Assembly: GCA_024636775.1 (NCBI GenBank)
Contig: JAGXGP010000151.1
Span: forward strand, 1-41,955
From: Hydrogenophilales bacterium
GTDB lineage: Bacteria; Pseudomonadota; Gammaproteobacteria; Burkholderiales; Thiobacillaceae
Length of the DNA: 41,955 bases
Reading direction: 5' to 3'
The translations under genes and the position numbers were made by a program. The notes beneath the pieces were generated by a model, which saw only the letters and a list, made by a program, of their open reading frames with translations, was not told the DNA's origin and made no database searches. Positions 24,137-34,066 of the stretch are shown piece after piece. The stretch's first letter is position 1. Each line of letters begins with the position of its first letter.

Positions 24137-26299
24137 ATGATGCGCATCGGGGCAACTTTATTGAAGACGGTTCTGTTGGGGATAAGCCTGAACCTGATGT
24201 CAGGCTGTTCCGACAGCTGGAACAATCCCTATCCCGGCAGCGCCGAAGAAGCCAACGTGGTGTACAGCGCGTTTACCGAGCGCCCCAAGCATCTCGATCC
24301 GGCGCGTTCCTATAGTGCCAACGAGGCCGAGTTCACTGGCCAGATATACGAACCGCCGCTGCAATACCATTTTCTCAAACGGCCCTACACGCTGGTTCCG
24401 TTGACTGCAGAAGAAGTCCCACAACCGCGCTTTCTGGATTCCTCCGGCAGAGAATTACCCAGCGATGCGCCCTCCAGTCGAATTGCCGAAAGCATGTATG
24501 AGATCCGCATCCGCCCCGGTATTCGTTTTCAACCGCATCCGGCGTTTGCGCGCGATGCGGCGGGCCGTTACCGCTACCATGCGATGCGAGCGACCGACGT
24601 CGCCGACAAAACCCAAATAGGCAATTTTGAGCACACCGGTACGCGCGAGTTGGTAGCTGCGGACTATGTCTATCAGATCAAGCGGCTGGCGAACCCCAAA
24701 CTGAGCTCACCCATTTTCGGCTTGATGGCCGACCATATTGTCGGTTTAAAGGCGTTGGGCGAGGCGCTGGAAAACGCCGCCAAAGCGCATCCAGAAGCGG
24801 AATTGAATCTGAACGATTTCCCGCTCGCTGGCGCCGAGGTGGTGGACGCCTATACCTACCGCATTCGTATCAAGGGTAAGTACCCGCAGTTCGTCTACTG
24901 GTTGGCAATGCCTTTTTTTGCACCTGTGCCGTGGGAGGCCGACGTGTTCTACGCGCAACCTGGCATGGTCGACAAGAACCTGACGCTCGACTGGCAGCCG
25001 GTCGGTACCGGACCCTTCTATCTGGCCGAAAATAATCCAAACCGCCGCATGGTGCTGAAAAAGAATCCGAATTTCCACGGTGAAACTTATCCGATTGAAG
25101 GTGAGGCTGCAGATCGCGAGGCTGGCCTGCTGGCCGACGCTGGTAAGTCGCTGCCACTGATCGACGCCGCGGTGTTCAGCCTGGAGAAGGAGACAATCCC
25201 CTACTGGAGCAAGTTTTTGCAGGGCTATTACGACAGCGCTGGCATCAGCTCGGATAGCTTTGACCAGGCGATACAGTTTTCGGGTGGTGGCGACCCGCAG
25301 CTGACAGAAAGCATGCGAAGGCAAGATATTCAACTTTTCACGACGGTTGAAACTTCGATTTTCTATGTTGGATTTAACATGCTCGACCCTGTGGTGGGCG
25401 GCTTGGGAAAGGACCGACAGAAGTTACGTCAGGCGCTCTCGATTGCATTTGACTACGATGAATACATTTCCATTTTCCGAAATGGTCGTGGCATTCCAGC
25501 ACAGGGACCCATACCGCCAGGGTTATTTGGTTATACCGAGGGGGTCGCTGGTCTGAATCCCTACGTGTACGAAGATCGTGGCGGGCAGATAGTGCGACGT
25601 TCGATCGAAACTGCGCGCAAATTGCTGGCCGAGGCAGGCTATCCGAATGGTCGTAACGCCAAGACTGGCGCACCGCTGGTATTGTATTTTGATACCACGG
25701 CGAGTGGGCCCGATGCCAAGTCGCGGCTCGACTGGATGAAAAAACAGCTCGACAAGCTGGATGTGCAACTGGTCTCGCGCGGTACCGACTACAACCGTTT
25801 TCAGGACAAGATTCGCAAGGGCAATACCCAATTGTTCGAGTTGGGATGGAACGCCGACTACCCCGATCCGGAAAATTTTTTCTTCCTGCTGTATGGCCCA
25901 CACAAGAAGGTTGGCACCGGCGGCGAGAACGCGACGAACTACGATAATCCCGAGTTCAACCGTCTGTTCGAGCGCATGAAGGATATGGACAACGGGCCCG
26001 AGCGTCAGCAGGTGATCGACGCCATGCTGGCAATCGTGCGACGCGATGCGCCGTGGATTTTCACCTTCTATCCCAAGTCGTTCGGCCTGCGCCATGGCTG
26101 GGTGCACAACGTCAAACCCAACCTGATGGCCAACAACACGCTCAAATACCGTCGTATAGATCCCGCGCAGCGCAATGCCAAACGGGCCGAGTGGAATCAT
26201 CCTGTGCTGTGGCCGATTGCGCTGTTGGTGAGCGGAATGGCGGCTGTGATTGCACCGGCGGCCATTGCATGGCGTCGCCGTGAGAGGAAAACAGCCTGA
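24137..26299 (+). CDS. Peptide-type ABC importer substrate-binding lipoprotein with C-terminal membrane anchor
   Basis: A 720-residue family-5 (oligopeptide/dipeptide) solute-binding protein. The N-terminus is a lipoprotein signal peptide ending LMSGCSD, with the lipobox Cys at about residue 24. Family-5 features include the region VVYSAFTERPKHLDPARSY, VGTGPFYLAENNPNRRMVLKKNPNF and FELGWNADYPDPENFFFLLYG. It is longer than the E. coli homologues (about 500-600) and ends with a hydrophobic helix (ALLVSGMAAVIAPAAIAW) and RRRERK, a second membrane anchor that binding proteins normally lack. Start: tandem ATGs at 24137 and 24140 close to GGCGGG; the frame upstream overlaps the promoter region. The permease overlaps by one base. 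Confidence 0.9.
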   Translation: MMRIGATLLKTVLLGISLNLMSGCSDSWNNPYPGSAEEANVVYSAFTERPKHLDPARSYSANEAEFTGQIYEPPLQYHFLKRPYTLVPLTAEEVPQPRFLDSSGRELPSDAPSSRIAESMYEIRIRPGIRFQPHPAFARDAAGRYRYHAMRATDVADKTQIGNFEHTGTRELVAADYVYQIKRLANPKLSSPIFGLMADHIVGLKALGEALENAAKAHPEAELNLNDFPLAGAEVVDAYTYRIRIKGKYPQFVYWLAMPFFAPVPWEADVFYAQPGMVDKNLTLDWQPVGTGPFYLAENNPNRRMVLKKNPNFHGETYPIEGEAADREAGLLADAGKSLPLIDAAVFSLEKETIPYWSKFLQGYYDSAGISSDSFDQAIQFSGGGDPQLTESMRRQDIQLFTTVETSIFYVGFNMLDPVVGGLGKDRQKLRQALSIAFDYDEYISIFRNGRGIPAQGPIPPGLFGYTEGVAGLNPYVYEDRGGQIVRRSIETARKLLAEAGYPNGRNAKTGAPLVLYFDTTASGPDAKSRLDWMKKQLDKLDVQLVSRGTDYNRFQDKIRKGNTQLFELGWNADYPDPENFFFLLYGPHKKVGTGGENATNYDNPEFNRLFERMKDMDNGPERQQVIDAMLAIVRRDAPWIFTFYPKSFGLRHGWVHNVKPNLMANNTLKYRRIDPAQRNAKRAEWNHPVLWPIALLVSGMAAVIAPAAIAWRRRERKTA

Positions 26300-27276
26300 T
26301 GCTCGCCTACATCCTGCGCCGCTTGCTCTACGCTATCCCGATTCTGATCGGGGTGAACCTGCTGACCTTCGCGCTGTTTTTCATCGTCAACACCCCGGAG
26401 GACATGGCGCGGATGCAGCTCGGCGCCAAGCATGTGACGCCAGATGCCATCGAGCGCTGGAAAGTTGAACACGGCTACGATAGACCGTTGCTGCTGAACG
26501 CGAAGGCCAGCGGCAGTGCACAGCTTACCGACACAATATTCTTTCAGCACTCAGCTGCGATGTTCGTGTTCGAATTTGGCAAGGGCGACGATGGTCGAAA
26601 CATCGGAAATGAAATTCGAACCCGCATGGGGCCAAGCCTGGCGATCGCGCTGCCGGTGTTTGTCATCGGACTGCTGGTTAACATCACCTTTGCCTTGTTG
26701 ATGGTGTTTTTCCGTTCCACCTATCTCGACCTGTGGGGCGTGGTGTTGTGTGTGGTGTTGATGTCGATTTCGGGTTTGTTCTACATCATCGCGGGTCAGT
26801 ATTTCATTTCAAAAATGTGGAATCTGCTGCCGATTTCGGGCTTTGCAGGCGGCGTGGACGGTCTCAAGTTCATCATGCTGCCGGTACTGATAGGCGTGGT
26901 GGCAGGCATCGGCAGCGGCGCGCGTTGGTACCGCACGATTTTCCTCGAGGAAATAGGCAAGGACTACGTACGGACAGCTCGCGCCAAGGGCCTATCCGAA
27001 GTGCGCGTGCTGTTCCGCCACATTTTGAAGAATGGCATGATCCCGATTTTGACTGGTGCGGTGGTGGTGTTGCCGCTGCTGTTCATGGGGAGCCTCATCA
27101 CCGAGTCCTTCTTCGGCATTCCAGGATTAGGCAGCTACACGATCGACGCGATTCAGGCGCAGGATTTTGCGGTAGTGCGCGCCATGGTGTTCCTCGGTTC
27201 CTTCCTCTATATCGTGGGGCTCATCCTCACCGACATTTCCTATTCGTGGGCGGATCCAAGGGTGAGGCTGCAATGA
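26299..27276 (+). CDS. ABC importer permease, DppB/YejB type
   Basis: A 325-residue inner-membrane permease subunit. It begins MLAYILRRLLYAIPILIGVNLLTFALFFIVN, typical of the first permease of peptide importers, and has the EAA loop EIGKDYVRTARAKGLSEVRVLFRHILKN that contacts the ATPase, then LITESFFGIPGLGSY near the end. About six membrane segments. The ATG overlaps the binding-protein stop (TGATG), and its own stop overlaps the next permease (ATGA), so the four subunits are made in step. Confidence 0.92.
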   Translation: MLAYILRRLLYAIPILIGVNLLTFALFFIVNTPEDMARMQLGAKHVTPDAIERWKVEHGYDRPLLLNAKASGSAQLTDTIFFQHSAAMFVFEFGKGDDGRNIGNEIRTRMGPSLAIALPVFVIGLLVNITFALLMVFFRSTYLDLWGVVLCVVLMSISGLFYIIAGQYFISKMWNLLPISGFAGGVDGLKFIMLPVLIGVVAGIGSGARWYRTIFLEEIGKDYVRTARAKGLSEVRVLFRHILKNGMIPILTGAVVVLPLLFMGSLITESFFGIPGLGSYTIDAIQAQDFAVVRAMVFLGSFLYIVGLILTDISYSWADPRVRLQ

Positions 27277-28694
27277 ATTCTGCCTGGTCTAGCTTTGACT
27301 TTGTTCTGTTATGGACCGATGCGCTGATCTTTGCGTTGGTGGCAGGCGTGCTGGTGCTGGTGTTTTTCATCCGTCGCCAGGAACACTTACGCGCACCCTG
27401 GCGCGCGGTGGCGCAGCGTCCGATGGCGATCGGTGCGGCGCTGGTGTTGAGTGTATTTGTGGTGATCGGTTTGCTTGATTCGCTGCATTACCGCGAAAAA
27501 ATGCCCGATAGTCCGGCAGATGCACCGCATTATTCAGTTGACGTGCTGAGCGTGTTTGACGCACTGGTGGGCGACCTGCGAACACAACAGGAAAAAACCT
27601 ATTCCGAGCCCATGGCGATGCAGTTGTACGCCAAAGAGTTTGTGCAGCGTGATGGTGTGGCGGTACGCGAGTATCCGCGTTTGAAATTCGGAGGGAGTCA
27701 TCTGCGGCATGCATCAGAGCGCGAGCCTGACATCACTCGGCGCAGCCTGATCGGATTGGCACAGGGACTGGCGGTGAGTTTGTTGCTGTTTGGCCTGCTG
27801 GCTGCCTGGCAGGCTCGCCGTGCGCAAAATTCGTTTGGGGAATGGTTCATGTTGTGGGGCGAAGGTCGGCTCGACTGGCCGGGACGAACCGTTGCTGTCA
27901 TCGTGATGCTGTTGTTGATGATGGGAGGCTTGCTAATCCATCTGGCTGCGGCCTATCACGTGTTCGGCACCGACAAGGTGGGGCAGGACGTACTCTACAT
28001 CAGCCTCAAGAGCATCCGCACCGGGTTGGTGATCGGCACACTGACCACCTTGGTTACGCTGCCACTGGCGATAGGCTTGGGTATCGCGGCGGGCTATTTT
28101 CGCGGCTGGATAGATGATGTCATCCAGTACGTCTACACCGTACTGAACTCGATTCCAGGCGTGCTGTTGATCGCGGCGGCGGTGCTCATCGTGCAGGTTT
28201 ATGTTGAATCCAATCCTGATTTGTTCGACACGGCTGCCCGCCGCGCCGATATTCGGTTGCTGGCGCTATGCCTCATCATGGGCGTGACCAGTTGGACCGG
28301 ACTGGCGCGATTGCTGCGGGGTGAATCGCTCAAGCTGCGCACGCTCGATTACGTCGAGGCTGCGCGGGCGTTTGGGGTGTCACACTCGCGGATCATCAGC
28401 CGTCACATCTTTCCTAACGTATTTCACCTGGTGTTGATTGCCATCGTGCTTGATTTTTCCGGACTGGTGCTGGCTGAAGCGGTACTGTCTTATGTGGGCG
28501 TCGGAGTCGATCCCAGCATGCACAGCTGGGGCAACATGATCAACGGCTCGCGCCTCGAGCTCGCCCGTGAGCCCGTGGTGTGGTGGCAGCTCGGCGCGGC
28601 GTTCACTTTCATGTTCACCCTGGTGCTGGCGGCCAATCTGTTTGCCGACGGCGTGCGCGATGCATTCGATCCGCGTCAGGGAGGTCGTCGATGA
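27273..28694 (+). CDS. ABC importer permease, DppC/YejE type, with long N-terminal extension
   Basis: A 473-residue permease. The conserved DppC-type core starts about residue 205: VFGTDKVGQDVLYISLKS (230-247), the EAA loop DYVEAARAFGVSHSRIISRHIFPN (359-382) and LSYVGVGVDPSMHSWGNMI. The usual subunit is about 300 residues; here residues 1-200 add three predicted membrane segments (about 11-33, 50-69, 158-178) and a periplasmic loop (70-155) of unknown purpose. The ATG at 27273 is chosen from the 4-base overlap with the first permease; the open frame upstream is antisense-like sequence. The stop overlaps the ATPase gene by four bases. Confidence 0.9.
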   Translation: MNSAWSSFDFVLLWTDALIFALVAGVLVLVFFIRRQEHLRAPWRAVAQRPMAIGAALVLSVFVVIGLLDSLHYREKMPDSPADAPHYSVDVLSVFDALVGDLRTQQEKTYSEPMAMQLYAKEFVQRDGVAVREYPRLKFGGSHLRHASEREPDITRRSLIGLAQGLAVSLLLFGLLAAWQARRAQNSFGEWFMLWGEGRLDWPGRTVAVIVMLLLMMGGLLIHLAAAYHVFGTDKVGQDVLYISLKSIRTGLVIGTLTTLVTLPLAIGLGIAAGYFRGWIDDVIQYVYTVLNSIPGVLLIAAAVLIVQVYVESNPDLFDTAARRADIRLLALCLIMGVTSWTGLARLLRGESLKLRTLDYVEAARAFGVSHSRIISRHIFPNVFHLVLIAIVLDFSGLVLAEAVLSYVGVGVDPSMHSWGNMINGSRLELAREPVVWWQLGAAFTFMFTLVLAANLFADGVRDAFDPRQGGRR

Positions 28695-30667
28695 ACGCGT
28701 TGTTGAATGTCGACAAGCTGGTGACAGCTTTTGGTCGTGGCGACGATGCCCTGCGGGTGGTCGACGGGATTTCGTTCCACGTTGCAGCAGGCGAAACCTA
28801 CGCGTTGCTGGGTGAATCCGGGTGCGGAAAATCGATGACGGCGCTGTCTCTGATGAGATTGTTGCCGGATGGTGGACACATTGCATCTGGCTCGGTGCAA
28901 CTCGATGGGCAGGATGTACTGGCGCTACCCGAATTCGACATGCGCGGCGTGCGCGGCGGCGGCATGGCGATGATTTTCCAGGAGCCAATGCTGGCCTTGA
29001 ATCCCGTGATCAAGGTGGGCACGCAAATCGCCGAGGCGCTGGAACTGCATCAGCATCTCACTGGTCAGGCGGCATGGGACGCGGCACGTGCACTTCTCGA
29101 TTCAGTGGGTGTGCCGGATGCGGAACGCCGACTGGATTCTTACCCGTTCGAGTTGTCGGGCGGCTTGCGCCAGCGCGTCATGATCGCAATGGCGCTGGCT
29201 GGAAAACCCAAACTGCTGATTGCGGATGAACCGACGACTGCGCTGGACGTGACTATCCAGGCGCAGGTACTGGAAGTGTTGCGGCAGCTGCGCACCGAAC
29301 AACAGATGGGCATGTTGCTGATCACGCACGATCTCGGCGTAGTAGCCGAAAACGCCGACCGCGTCGGTGTGATGTATGCCGGTGAACTGGTGGAAGAGGG
29401 CGCACGTGATGCGTTCTTTGCCGCACCGAAGCACCCCTATAGTCGCATGTTGTTCGAGGCGCTGCCGCGCCCCGGCGATGGCGGCCGCTTGACCACGATT
29501 CCCGGCCAGGTGCCTGGGTTTGACAACGAATTGCAAGGCTGCCGCTTTGCGCCGCGTTGTCCGTATGCGATTGCGCGGTGCCAGTCTGAATCACCGGACT
29601 GGCAAGAGCTGAATGGACAGCGGGTTCGGTGCCATCTGGCGGCTGAACTGCCGGTACGCATCGAGCGGGAGCTGACGGCGCACGCGAAGTCAACTCAGTC
29701 TGAGGAGCCTTTGCTGCAAGTGGATGGACTGAAAGTTCATTTCCCGGTTCGACGCGGTTTTTTCCAGCGTACGGTCGGGTATGTGCGTGCAGTTGACGAG
29801 GTATCGTTGTCGATTCAGGCCGGACGCACGCTGGCGCTGGTAGGTGAATCGGGTTGTGGCAAGACCACCGTCGGCAAAGCATTGTTGCGCTTGATTGAGC
29901 CGACAGCGGGCACCGTGAGTCTGGGCGGTGAAACCATACATGTGAATAATGCCGCTACGTTGCGCCGGCAGGCGCAAATGGTTTTCCAGGATCCGTTCAG
30001 CTCGCTCAATCCGCGCATGCGCGTGGCGGACATCCTGCTCGAGGGCATGGATGCGCTGTGCGTGGGCGCTGCCAAGGATCGCCACGAGGTGATGACCCAG
30101 CTCTTGCGTCAGGTCGGGCTGCCTGAGGACGCTGGCGGACGGTATCCGCATGCTTTTTCAGGCGGCCAGCGTCAGCGCATTGCGATTGCGCGTGCGCTGG
30201 CGGTGTCACCCCAGTTAGTGATTTGTGACGAGCCCACCAGTGCACTTGATGTGTCGGTGCAGGCGCAGATTTTGAACCTATTGAAAGATCTGCAGGATAG
30301 TCTGGGGCTGGCCTATCTTTTCATTACTCACAATCTCGCCGTGGTCGACTATCTTGCGCATGACGTGGCGGTGATGTACCTCGGCCGGATTGTTGAACAA
30401 GGTGCCGCCGCCGATGTGCTGAGTTCACCGCGGCATCCTTATACCCAGGCGCTGGTGAGTGCGGTTCCGCGTATCGAGGCACAGACGGGGCAGCGCATCA
30501 TTCGACTGGCGGGGGATCAGCCTTCGCCGCTTAATCCGCCGCAGGGCTGCCATTTTCACCCACGCTGTTCACATGCCAGCGAGGCGTGCCGGCAAACCTT
30601 CCCAGATCCAACCCTGCTGGACAATGGACACTGGGTGCGGTGCCATTGGGTTGCGGCGCAGTCTTAA
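28691..30667 (+). CDS. ABC importer ATPase, two fused nucleotide-binding domains
   Basis: A 658-residue protein with tandem ATPase domains, as in YejF and GsiA. First domain: Walker A GESGCGKS (41-48), signature [15 protein letters not shown], Walker [13 protein letters not shown] and H-loop [17 protein letters not shown]. Second domain: Walker A GESGCGKT (from about 385), signature [15 protein letters not shown], Walker [13 protein letters not shown] and H-loop. Each half is followed by an oligopeptide-importer C-terminal region with conserved Cys ([20 protein letters not shown]). The ATG at 28691 overlaps the permease stop. Both halves look catalytically complete. Substrate is probably peptides, unproven. 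Confidence 0.94.
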   Translation: MNALLNVDKLVTAFGRGDDALRVVDGISFHVAAGETYALLGESGCGKSMTALSLMRLLPDGGHIASGSVQLDGQDVLALPEFDMRGVRGGGMAMIFQEPMLALNPVIKVGTQIAEALELHQHLTGQAAWDAARALLDSVGVPDAERRLDSYPFELSGGLRQRVMIAMALAGKPKLLIADEPTTALDVTIQAQVLEVLRQLRTEQQMGMLLITHDLGVVAENADRVGVMYAGELVEEGARDAFFAAPKHPYSRMLFEALPRPGDGGRLTTIPGQVPGFDNELQGCRFAPRCPYAIARCQSESPDWQELNGQRVRCHLAAELPVRIERELTAHAKSTQSEEPLLQVDGLKVHFPVRRGFFQRTVGYVRAVDEVSLSIQAGRTLALVGESGCGKTTVGKALLRLIEPTAGTVSLGGETIHVNNAATLRRQAQMVFQDPFSSLNPRMRVADILLEGMDALCVGAAKDRHEVMTQLLRQVGLPEDAGGRYPHAFSGGQRQRIAIARALAVSPQLVICDEPTSALDVSVQAQILNLLKDLQDSLGLAYLFITHNLAVVDYLAHDVAVMYLGRIVEQGAAADVLSSPRHPYTQALVSAVPRIEAQTGQRIIRLAGDQPSPLNPPQGCHFHPRCSHASEACRQTFPDPTLLDNGHWVRCHWVAAQS

Positions 30668-30676
30668 CGCTTTTAG

Positions 30677-30886
30677 ATGGAAACCGAATTGAATACAGGC
30701 AAACACCGTCGCAATTTCTGGATCGGCAACGCAGTGCTGGCATTGGCGATGTTGCTGCTGTTTTTCATGGGACCACTGTCCAATGCACTGGGCATTTGGG
30801 CTGCGGTGCTGTGGATGGTGCTGGCTGCGGCAGGAATGGGCCTGATCATGTCGGACCAGTCAGAAGAACCGCCTGCGCCCGACTGA
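30677..30886 (+). CDS. Small two-helix membrane protein, unknown function
   Basis: A 69-residue protein with two hydrophobic segments (NAVLALAMLLLFFMGPLSNAL and IWAAVLWMVLAAAGMGLIM) and an acidic tail SDQSEEPPAPD. I do not recognise the family. It starts nine bases after the ATPase stop, so it may be cotranscribed with the importer, but no ribosome site is obvious. The hydrophobic pattern and tight packing against the neighbouring gene support it as real. Confidence 0.55.
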   Translation: METELNTGKHRRNFWIGNAVLALAMLLLFFMGPLSNALGIWAAVLWMVLAAAGMGLIMSDQSEEPPAPD

Positions 30887-30897
30887 CCATCAAACCA

Positions 30898-32475
30898 TCA
30901 AGGCTTCCTGACGACTATTTCCTGGCCGGGTCGGATGGTGCTGCTTTTCCGGAATGCCGGATTCCAATGCTTGATGTCAGCCAGTGAGGCGTCGAAGTGC
31001 TGTGCAATGGAATGGAGGGTATCTCCCTGCTTGACCGTGTAGTCGGCGGGGTGGGCCGACTTGAGGTGCGTTGGGTTGAACGCTACATGCTGGATGGCCG
31101 CGCGCTTCGGAATGGTTTTTTCATTGAAGGGTAAAAGCAGCGCTTGCCCCACACGAAGCTTGCCATTGAGATCGGGGTTGGCCTGTATAAGCTTGGAAAC
31201 GCTGAGACCATAGCGGCGTGCCACACCAAACAGGGTATCTCCACTTCCGACATTGTGATAACTGGTTCCCCCAACACTGGAATCAGTCGTTATTTTGGGG
31301 GATGCGACCACGCCACGTCCCTTGATCGGAACCAGAATGCTCTGTGCTTGCACCAGTTTTCCGCGCTTCAGGTTAAACAGGTTGTATTCTTTCAGCCGTT
31401 CGATGGTGACCTTGAACCGCTTTGCAATGGCGTCCAGTCGATCGCCTTTCTGTGCTGGAAAAGGTTGCCATGAATCCCAGGTTTTGGTTTCCAGATTACG
31501 CTTGAACTGATCTGTTTTATCGACCGGGACCAACAGGTTGACGGGGGTGTCGGAGCGAATCAGGTTGCGCGGAAATGCGGCATTCAGCGTGATGAAATCA
31601 TCGCTGCTCATGTCTGCGAGGCGTGCGGCAGCATGGATGTCCATGCCGGCATGGACAGTGACCTGATTGAAGTACGGCTGGTTGGGAAGGCTGTGGATCG
31701 CAACACCGAATTGCTCCGGGTATCGAATCAGATTTTTGACAGCCAGCAGCTTGGGGACGTAGTGGCGGGTTTCGTTCGGCAGCGACAGGCTGGCGTAATC
31801 CGTGGGCAAGCCTTGATCGACATTTTTCTGGATAGCGCGTGCAACGCAGCCTTCACCACAGTTATAGGCTGCCAGCGCCAGTTGCCAGTCGCCAAAATCC
31901 AGATAGAGCTTGCCCAGATAATCGAGTGCGGCATTGGTGGAGGCGGTGAAATCGCGGCGGCCGTCATACCAGTCGTCTTGCTTGAGTCCGTAGTGGCGCC
32001 CGGTGGCCGGCATGAACTGCCAGATTCCGGAGGCCGCAGAGGATGATAGCGCGCTTGAGTTGAATGCACTTTCGATCATCGGCAGCAAGGCGATTTCCAT
32101 CGGCATTGAGCGACGGTCGACTTCCTGAACAATGTGGAACAAATAACTACGTGAACGTTCAGCCATACGACGCACGTAGTCCGGCCGCGCGGCATACCAA
32201 GCAACATACGTGGCTACAAGCGGGTTATCTGTGGCGGCTTCATCAATTTTGAAGCCATTGCGGATGCGCTGCCAGACATCGTCCGGACGCATTTCGCTGA
32301 CAGTTTCGTTTTCTGCTGGGAGGGAGAGCAAGTCGCTATGCCATTCCAGCGTTTGAATTTGAGCGGAGGGTTCTGCTGCGAACCCAGTCAGACAGAACAG
32401 CAATAGGAGCAATGCCAGACCGGATTTTGATTGAGTCGAGGCTATCTGGGTTGCGGCGATTCTGATTCCGGGCAA
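30898..32475 (-). CDS. mltD: Membrane-bound lytic murein transglycosylase D
   Basis: MltD cleaves the glycan strands of peptidoglycan in the periplasm. The 525-residue protein has a signal peptide (SGLALLLLLFCLTGFAAE), a goose-type lysozyme domain (about 85-290; catalytic Glu135 in LPMIESAFN, then SAASGIWQFMPATGRHYGL and LALAAYNCGEG) and three LysM repeats (about 336-384, 405-450, 478-525). There is no lipobox Cys at the signal-peptide end, unlike E. coli MltD, so it may be soluble or only anchored by its signal sequence. The start is TTG, supported by GGGAG about seven bases upstream; no ATG or GTG lies near the signal peptide. gloB is 53 bases upstream on the same strand. Confidence 0.92.
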   Translation of the reverse strand: MPGIRIAATQIASTQSKSGLALLLLLFCLTGFAAEPSAQIQTLEWHSDLLSLPAENETVSEMRPDDVWQRIRNGFKIDEAATDNPLVATYVAWYAARPDYVRRMAERSRSYLFHIVQEVDRRSMPMEIALLPMIESAFNSSALSSSAASGIWQFMPATGRHYGLKQDDWYDGRRDFTASTNAALDYLGKLYLDFGDWQLALAAYNCGEGCVARAIQKNVDQGLPTDYASLSLPNETRHYVPKLLAVKNLIRYPEQFGVAIHSLPNQPYFNQVTVHAGMDIHAAARLADMSSDDFITLNAAFPRNLIRSDTPVNLLVPVDKTDQFKRNLETKTWDSWQPFPAQKGDRLDAIAKRFKVTIERLKEYNLFNLKRGKLVQAQSILVPIKGRGVVASPKITTDSSVGGTSYHNVGSGDTLFGVARRYGLSVSKLIQANPDLNGKLRVGQALLLPFNEKTIPKRAAIQHVAFNPTHLKSAHPADYTVKQGDTLHSIAQHFDASLADIKHWNPAFRKSSTIRPGQEIVVRKP

Positions 32476-32528
32476 GTCGGTCTCCCGTACTCAATAAGAC
32501 CCCATCCTATGTGTAGCTGAAGAGCCGG

Positions 32529-33299
32529 TCAACCGTCCCAGGCATCCTTGGCTGCCCGTATCGCGCCGAATACCTCGGCAGGGCTGGGGTGTGGCTGATT
32601 CAAATATTTCTCAGCAAAGGCGGTCATGTCTGCATCGTGGAAGCGCAGGAACGGATTGGTCCGTTTTTCCAGCGCCAGGGTTGAGGGCAGGGTAGGGCGT
32701 CCGTGCGCGCGCGCGTTCCTATCCTTGGCTTCCCGCTCAAGCAATGCCGGGTTATGGCCGTCTATAGTCTTGGCGAAATCAATATTGCTGAGCGTGTATT
32801 CATGTGCGCAGCAGACTCGGGTAGCATCGGGCAAAGCCAAGATATGATCGAGGCTGGCTGCCATCATGCCTGGGTTGCCTTCGAACAACTTTCCACATCC
32901 GCAACCGAAAACCGTGTCGCCGCAAAACAGGTTGCCATGGCCCACGTAGCTGATGTGGTCCAGCGTGTGACCAGGGGTAGCTAGCACATCGAAATGCAAT
33001 GGAGGACTGACAATGTCAACGGTATCGCCGCCATGCAAGATGTGGGTTGTGGCGGGGATGCGGGGATTTTCTGGTGCGTAAATGGTACAGCTGAAGCGTT
33101 GACGCAGCAGGGTGTTGCCGCCAGTATGGTCGCGATGATGATGCGTGATAAGGACAGTCGTCAGCACAAGCTGTTGTGCGTCGAGAAAGGCGATCAGCGG
33201 CGCAGGATCACCCGGATCTATCGCGATAGCATGCTGTCCATCGTGCATCACCCAAATATAGTTGTCCTCGAACGCAGGCAATGAAATAAGTGTCAGCAT
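32529..33299 (-). CDS. gloB: Hydroxyacylglutathione hydrolase (glyoxalase II)
   Basis: GloB hydrolyses S-lactoylglutathione to lactate and glutathione, completing methylglyoxal detoxification. The 256-residue metallo-beta-lactamase-fold protein has AFEDNYIWVM at the N-terminus, the metal motif THHHRDHTGGN, GDTVFGCGCGKLFEG and CAHEYTLSNIDFA, plus the C-terminal glutathione-binding helical part. The ATG has only Cs in the ribosome-site position. It is divergent from the methyltransferase gene, an arrangement also found in E. coli (gloB-yafS-rnhA-dnaQ). Confidence 0.95.
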   Translation of the reverse strand: MLTLISLPAFEDNYIWVMHDGQHAIAIDPGDPAPLIAFLDAQQLVLTTVLITHHHRDHTGGNTLLRQRFSCTIYAPENPRIPATTHILHGGDTVDIVSPPLHFDVLATPGHTLDHISYVGHGNLFCGDTVFGCGCGKLFEGNPGMMAASLDHILALPDATRVCCAHEYTLSNIDFAKTIDGHNPALLEREAKDRNARAHGRPTLPSTLALEKRTNPFLRFHDADMTAFAEKYLNQPHPSPAEVFGAIRAAKDAWDG

Positions 33300-33322
33300 G
33301 GGGGGGCGTGGAGACAGAAGGT

Positions 33323-34066
33323 ATGACTATGGTACCCAAGCTGGAGGCAGATTGGTTTGAAACCCCGCTCGGTCAGCATGTGCTGTATCGCGAGCAGCGC
33401 TATTTCGATCACGCGGTCTCGGATGTGTTCGGGTTTAATGCGGTCCAGGTCGGGTTGCCGCAGATTGATTTTCTGCGTAACAGCCGGATCCCCCTGCGTG
33501 TGACTTGTTCGATTGAGCAATCAGCCGGGGTGCGGGCTGACCCTATGTTCTTGCCGTTCGAGAGCCAGTCGTTGGACTTGCTGCTCCTGCCACATGTTCT
33601 TGAATTCAGTGCGCATCCGCACCAGGTTCTGCGCGAGGCCGAGCGTGTGTTGCGCCCGGAAGGTCGTCTGGTGATGGCAGGGTTTAACCCGCGAAGCTTG
33701 TGGGGGCTGGCGCGAACCCTGCAAGGCGGCGAACGTGGCTACCCGTGGAATGGCAGCTTTTTAAACATTTCCCGGGTCAAAGACTGGATGGTGTTATTGG
33801 GGCTCGAGGTGGCGGCGGGCAGCATGTGTTGTTACCGTCCGCCGATCAATCGGGAAAACTGGCTGCGGCGCATGCGCTTCATGGAACCGGCGGGGGATCG
33901 CTGGTGGGCCATGGGTGGTGGGGTGTATTTTTTGCAGGCAGTGAAGCGTGTGCATGGAATGAACGTTATCCTGCCGCAGTGGAAAAAGCCGGTGACACAA
34001 CGTTTGTTATCACCTGCAGCCAAGGTCATTCATCTAAAACAGTATCGAGTACGACGTGAACGCTGA
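33323..34066 (+). CDS. SAM-dependent methyltransferase, YafS-like
   Basis: A class I SAM methyltransferase of about 247 residues. Visible features are [40 protein letters not shown], the post-motif I/motif III region of the Methyltransf_11 family; the glycine-rich motif I is degenerate, as in YafS. Its substrate is unknown. Two ATGs (33323 and 33329) follow GGAG and AGAAGG; the first is used, the second has the better spacing to AGAAGG. It sits between divergent gloB and rnhA, which it overlaps by 11 bases. Confidence 0.85.
   Translation: MTMVPKLEADWFETPLGQHVLYREQRYFDHAVSDVFGFNAVQVGLPQIDFLRNSRIPLRVTCSIEQSAGVRADPMFLPFESQSLDLLLLPHVLEFSAHPHQVLREAERVLRPEGRLVMAGFNPRSLWGLARTLQGGERGYPWNGSFLNISRVKDWMVLLGLEVAAGSMCCYRPPINRENWLRRMRFMEPAGDRWWAMGGGVYFLQAVKRVHGMNVILPQWKKPVTQRLLSPAAKVIHLKQYRVRRER

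Noticed and set aside
26733-27272. 180-residue upstream extension of the second permease frame
   Set aside because: Overlaps the first permease in another frame; not membrane-like. The ATG at 27273 with a 4-base overlap is far better.
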